Shown: one piece after another, positions 5,329 through 6,667 of the stretch
How the letters are laid out: the number at the start of each line of letters is the position of its first letter
Numbering within the stretch: position 1 is the first letter of the stretch
From: an uncultured Haemophilus sp.
GTDB taxonomy: Bacteria > Pseudomonadota > Gammaproteobacteria > Enterobacterales > Pasteurellaceae
DNA length: 6,667 nucleotides
Assembly: GCF_905207935.1 (NCBI RefSeq)
Contig: NZ_CAJLNI010000100.1
Span: 1-6,667 of the forward strand
Direction: 5' to 3'
Position numbers and translations under genes: made by a program
Notes under the pieces: model-generated
The model's database searches: none
The model's input: only the letters and a program-made list of their open reading frames with translations
Told to the model about the DNA's origin: nothing

Positions 5329-5356
5329 ATAATACGTTTTTTTGAAAATATGTCAA
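5329..5356 (-). promoter_or_regulatory. Strong promoter of the tRNA-Ser-Arg-Arg cluster, with GC-rich discriminator
   Basis: On the minus strand a consensus -35 TTGACA (5356-5351) is followed after 16 bases by -10 TATTAT (5334-5329), then ACCGCCC before the expected start near 5322. A consensus -35 and a GC-rich discriminator are hallmarks of stable-RNA promoters under stringent (ppGpp/DksA) control. tRNA-Ser begins about 14 nt after the predicted start. Confidence 0.85.
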
Positions 5357-5411
5357 ATCATTTTTTGAAAAAGCAATGTTGGTTGCTTGATTTATCTACA
5401 TTTTGCATAAA

Positions 5412-5455
5412 TAAAGTGCGGTTGAAAAAACAAATAAATTTCTCACCGCACTTTA
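5412..5455 (-). terminator. Inverted USS pair, probable rep terminator
   Basis: USS cores at 5414-5422 (plus) and 5445-5453 (minus) form an 11-bp stem: TAAAGTGCGGT (5412-5422) with ACCGCACTTTA (5445-5455). GAAA (5424-5427) can add pairs with TTTC (5439-5442) after a small internal bulge. On the minus strand the stem is followed by TTTATG, and it lies 13 bases past the rep stop codon (5469-5471), so it should end the rep transcript ahead of the tRNA promoter. The U-tract is short. The plus-strand flank AATTTTT is as good, but no plus-strand gene ends here. Confidence 0.78.
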
Positions 5456-5468
5456 ATTTTTATCATCT

Positions 5469-6667
5469 CTAGCCTTTTAAAATTGCCCGCAGACGATCAA
5501 TCTGACTAGAAGTTTGTTGTTGCTTCTGCTCTGCCGTTAATTTTGGCTTATCTTTTTCCCATTGCACATCATCTTGTGGCAACTCTGCCAAGAAACGACT
5601 CGGCTCTGGACGAATTAACTCACCAAACTGACGCCGTTCACGACAAAGAGAAAAAGTCAGCGTTTGTTGTGCTCGCGTAATGCCCACATAAGCTAGGCGG
5701 CGTTCTTCTTCCACATTGTCTTCATCAATACTGGTTTGATGAGGCAAAATCCCCTCTTCCATACCGATTAAATACACATGGGGAAACTCTAAACCTTTGG
5801 AGGCATGCAGCGTCATCAATTGCACTTGATCGCTTTCGTCATCATCGTCACCTCGTTCCATCATATCGCGAAGGGTTAAACGGGTAACCACTTGATTTAA
5901 AGTCATCGGCTCATTCACGTCATCACCTTTGAGCATCTCCTCTACCCAGCTAAATAAGGTTGCCACGTTTTTACTTTGCATTTCGGCGGCTTTAGGACTA
6001 GTGGCATACTCATACAAATATTCTTCGTAATGTAATGAAGAGAGCAAAGAACGCACAGCCGTTTCAGGATCAGAACGTAAACTTTGATCATTCAACTCCA
6101 CAATCCAACGACCAAATTTTTGCAAGGCATCATAGGCTTTCGGTGTCACACGTTGCATGAGTTCAAACTCAAAAATCGCCTCAAATAAGCTGATATGTTT
6201 TTCCTGTGCCAACTCGCCTAGTTTTTGCAATGTTGCGGTACCAATTTCCCTTTTCGGTGTATTCACAATACGCAAGAAAGCCGCATCATCGTCTTGATTT
6301 ACCACTAAACGCAGGTAAGCCATCATGTCCTTAATTTCAGCGCGGGAGAAAAAAGACGTGCCACCAGAAATTTTGTATGGAATACGGTTTTGCATCAGCA
6401 CTTTTTCCAATAGACGGGATTGGTGATTACCGCGATACAAAATGGCATAATCCTTAAATTTGGTTTTACGGCTAAAACGATGAGCAATTAATTCTGCCAC
6501 AATCCGTTCTGCTTCATGCTCTTCATTTTTCGCCTCAATGACTTGCAGTTTTTCACCTTCGCCCAAGTTGGAAAACAGTTTTTTATCGAACACGTGCTCG
6601 TTGTTATCAATTAAAATGTTGGCACAATGCAAAATACGATGAGTGGAACGGTAATTTTGTTCTAATT
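5469..6667 (-). CDS. rep: ATP-dependent DNA helicase Rep, C-terminal part (N-terminus outside window)
   Basis: Rep is a superfamily 1A 3'-5' helicase related to UvrD; it moves with the replication fork and clears bound proteins. The visible 398 residues (the frame runs to the right edge, so any start near 6632 is false) cover roughly the last 60% of a protein of about 670 aa. They include LEQNYRS (motif IV) near the edge, YRGNHQSR, IPYKISGGTSFFSR, VNTPKREIG, VQLMTLHASKGLEFPHVY (motif V), EEGILPH, and EERRLAYVGITRAQ (motif VI). PSRFLAELPQDD and a short charged tail ending at TAG follow. The tract PKAAEMQSKNVATLFSW and the ending closely follow E. coli Rep, favouring Rep over UvrD or PcrA. Walker A and B motifs are outside the window. 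The inverted USS pair downstream is its likely terminator. Confidence 0.95.
   Translation of the reverse strand, partial: LEQNYRSTHRILHCANILIDNNEHVFDKKLFSNLGEGEKLQVIEAKNEEHEAERIVAELIAHRFSRKTKFKDYAILYRGNHQSRLLEKVLMQNRIPYKISGGTSFFSRAEIKDMMAYLRLVVNQDDDAAFLRIVNTPKREIGTATLQKLGELAQEKHISLFEAIFEFELMQRVTPKAYDALQKFGRWIVELNDQSLRSDPETAVRSLLSSLHYEEYLYEYATSPKAAEMQSKNVATLFSWVEEMLKGDDVNEPMTLNQVVTRLTLRDMMERGDDDDESDQVQLMTLHASKGLEFPHVYLIGMEEGILPHQTSIDEDNVEEERRLAYVGITRAQQTLTFSLCRERRQFGELIRPEPSRFLAELPQDDVQWEKDKPKLTAEQKQQQTSSQIDRLRAILKG

Noticed and set aside
6600..6632. TTG at 6632 as a start of a short Rep-like protein
   Set aside because: The frame continues upstream with LEQNYRSTHRIL, helicase motif IV of Rep, so the gene is cut by the window edge and not truncated.

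Overview
The window looks like an ordinary chromosomal segment of a Pasteurellaceae bacterium of the Haemophilus/Aggregatibacter type. The 9-base core of the Haemophilus-type DNA uptake signal sequence (USS), AAGTGCGGT, occurs six times in 6.7 kb on either strand, against about 0.05 expected by chance. The DNA is AT-rich and the proteins closely resemble H. influenzae and E. coli homologues as I remember them. From memory, dusA, ribB/nadR and rep are not neighbours in H. influenzae Rd, so a related species such as H. parainfluenzae or Aggregatibacter is more likely; this is inference.

Layout. 1-2030 (+): the 3' part of a ClC chloride-channel/antiporter gene, then dusA (tRNA dihydrouridine synthase) 3 bases after its stop. 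2042-2082: an inverted USS pair forming a terminator shared with the convergent ribB. 2101-3022 (-): ribB with a leader of about 260 nt holding an FMN riboswitch. 3023-3138: promoter region shared with divergent nadR. 3139-4930 (+): nadR (NMN adenylyltransferase/ribosylnicotinamide kinase) and, one base after its stop, a small metallophosphoesterase gene. 4984-5308 (-): tRNA-Ser(GCT) and two tRNA-Arg(ACG) genes, a short version of the enterobacterial serV-argV cluster, with a strong promoter. 5412-5455: a second inverted USS pair, probably the terminator of rep. 5469-6667 (-): the C-terminal 60% or so of Rep helicase, running off the right edge.

Biological theme. The centre is a redox-cofactor locus: ribB feeds FMN/FAD synthesis under FMN feedback, and divergent nadR makes NAD from nicotinamide riboside, the route Haemophilus uses for V-factor. 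DusA is itself an FMN enzyme acting on tRNA. No mobile element, CRISPR array, phage gene or clearly new system was found. The best second-look items are a long hairpin in the variable arm of the riboswitch with a full USS built into it, a possible switching pairing downstream of the aptamer, the nadR-phosphoesterase coupling, and a compensatory T-stem difference between the two tRNA-Arg copies.
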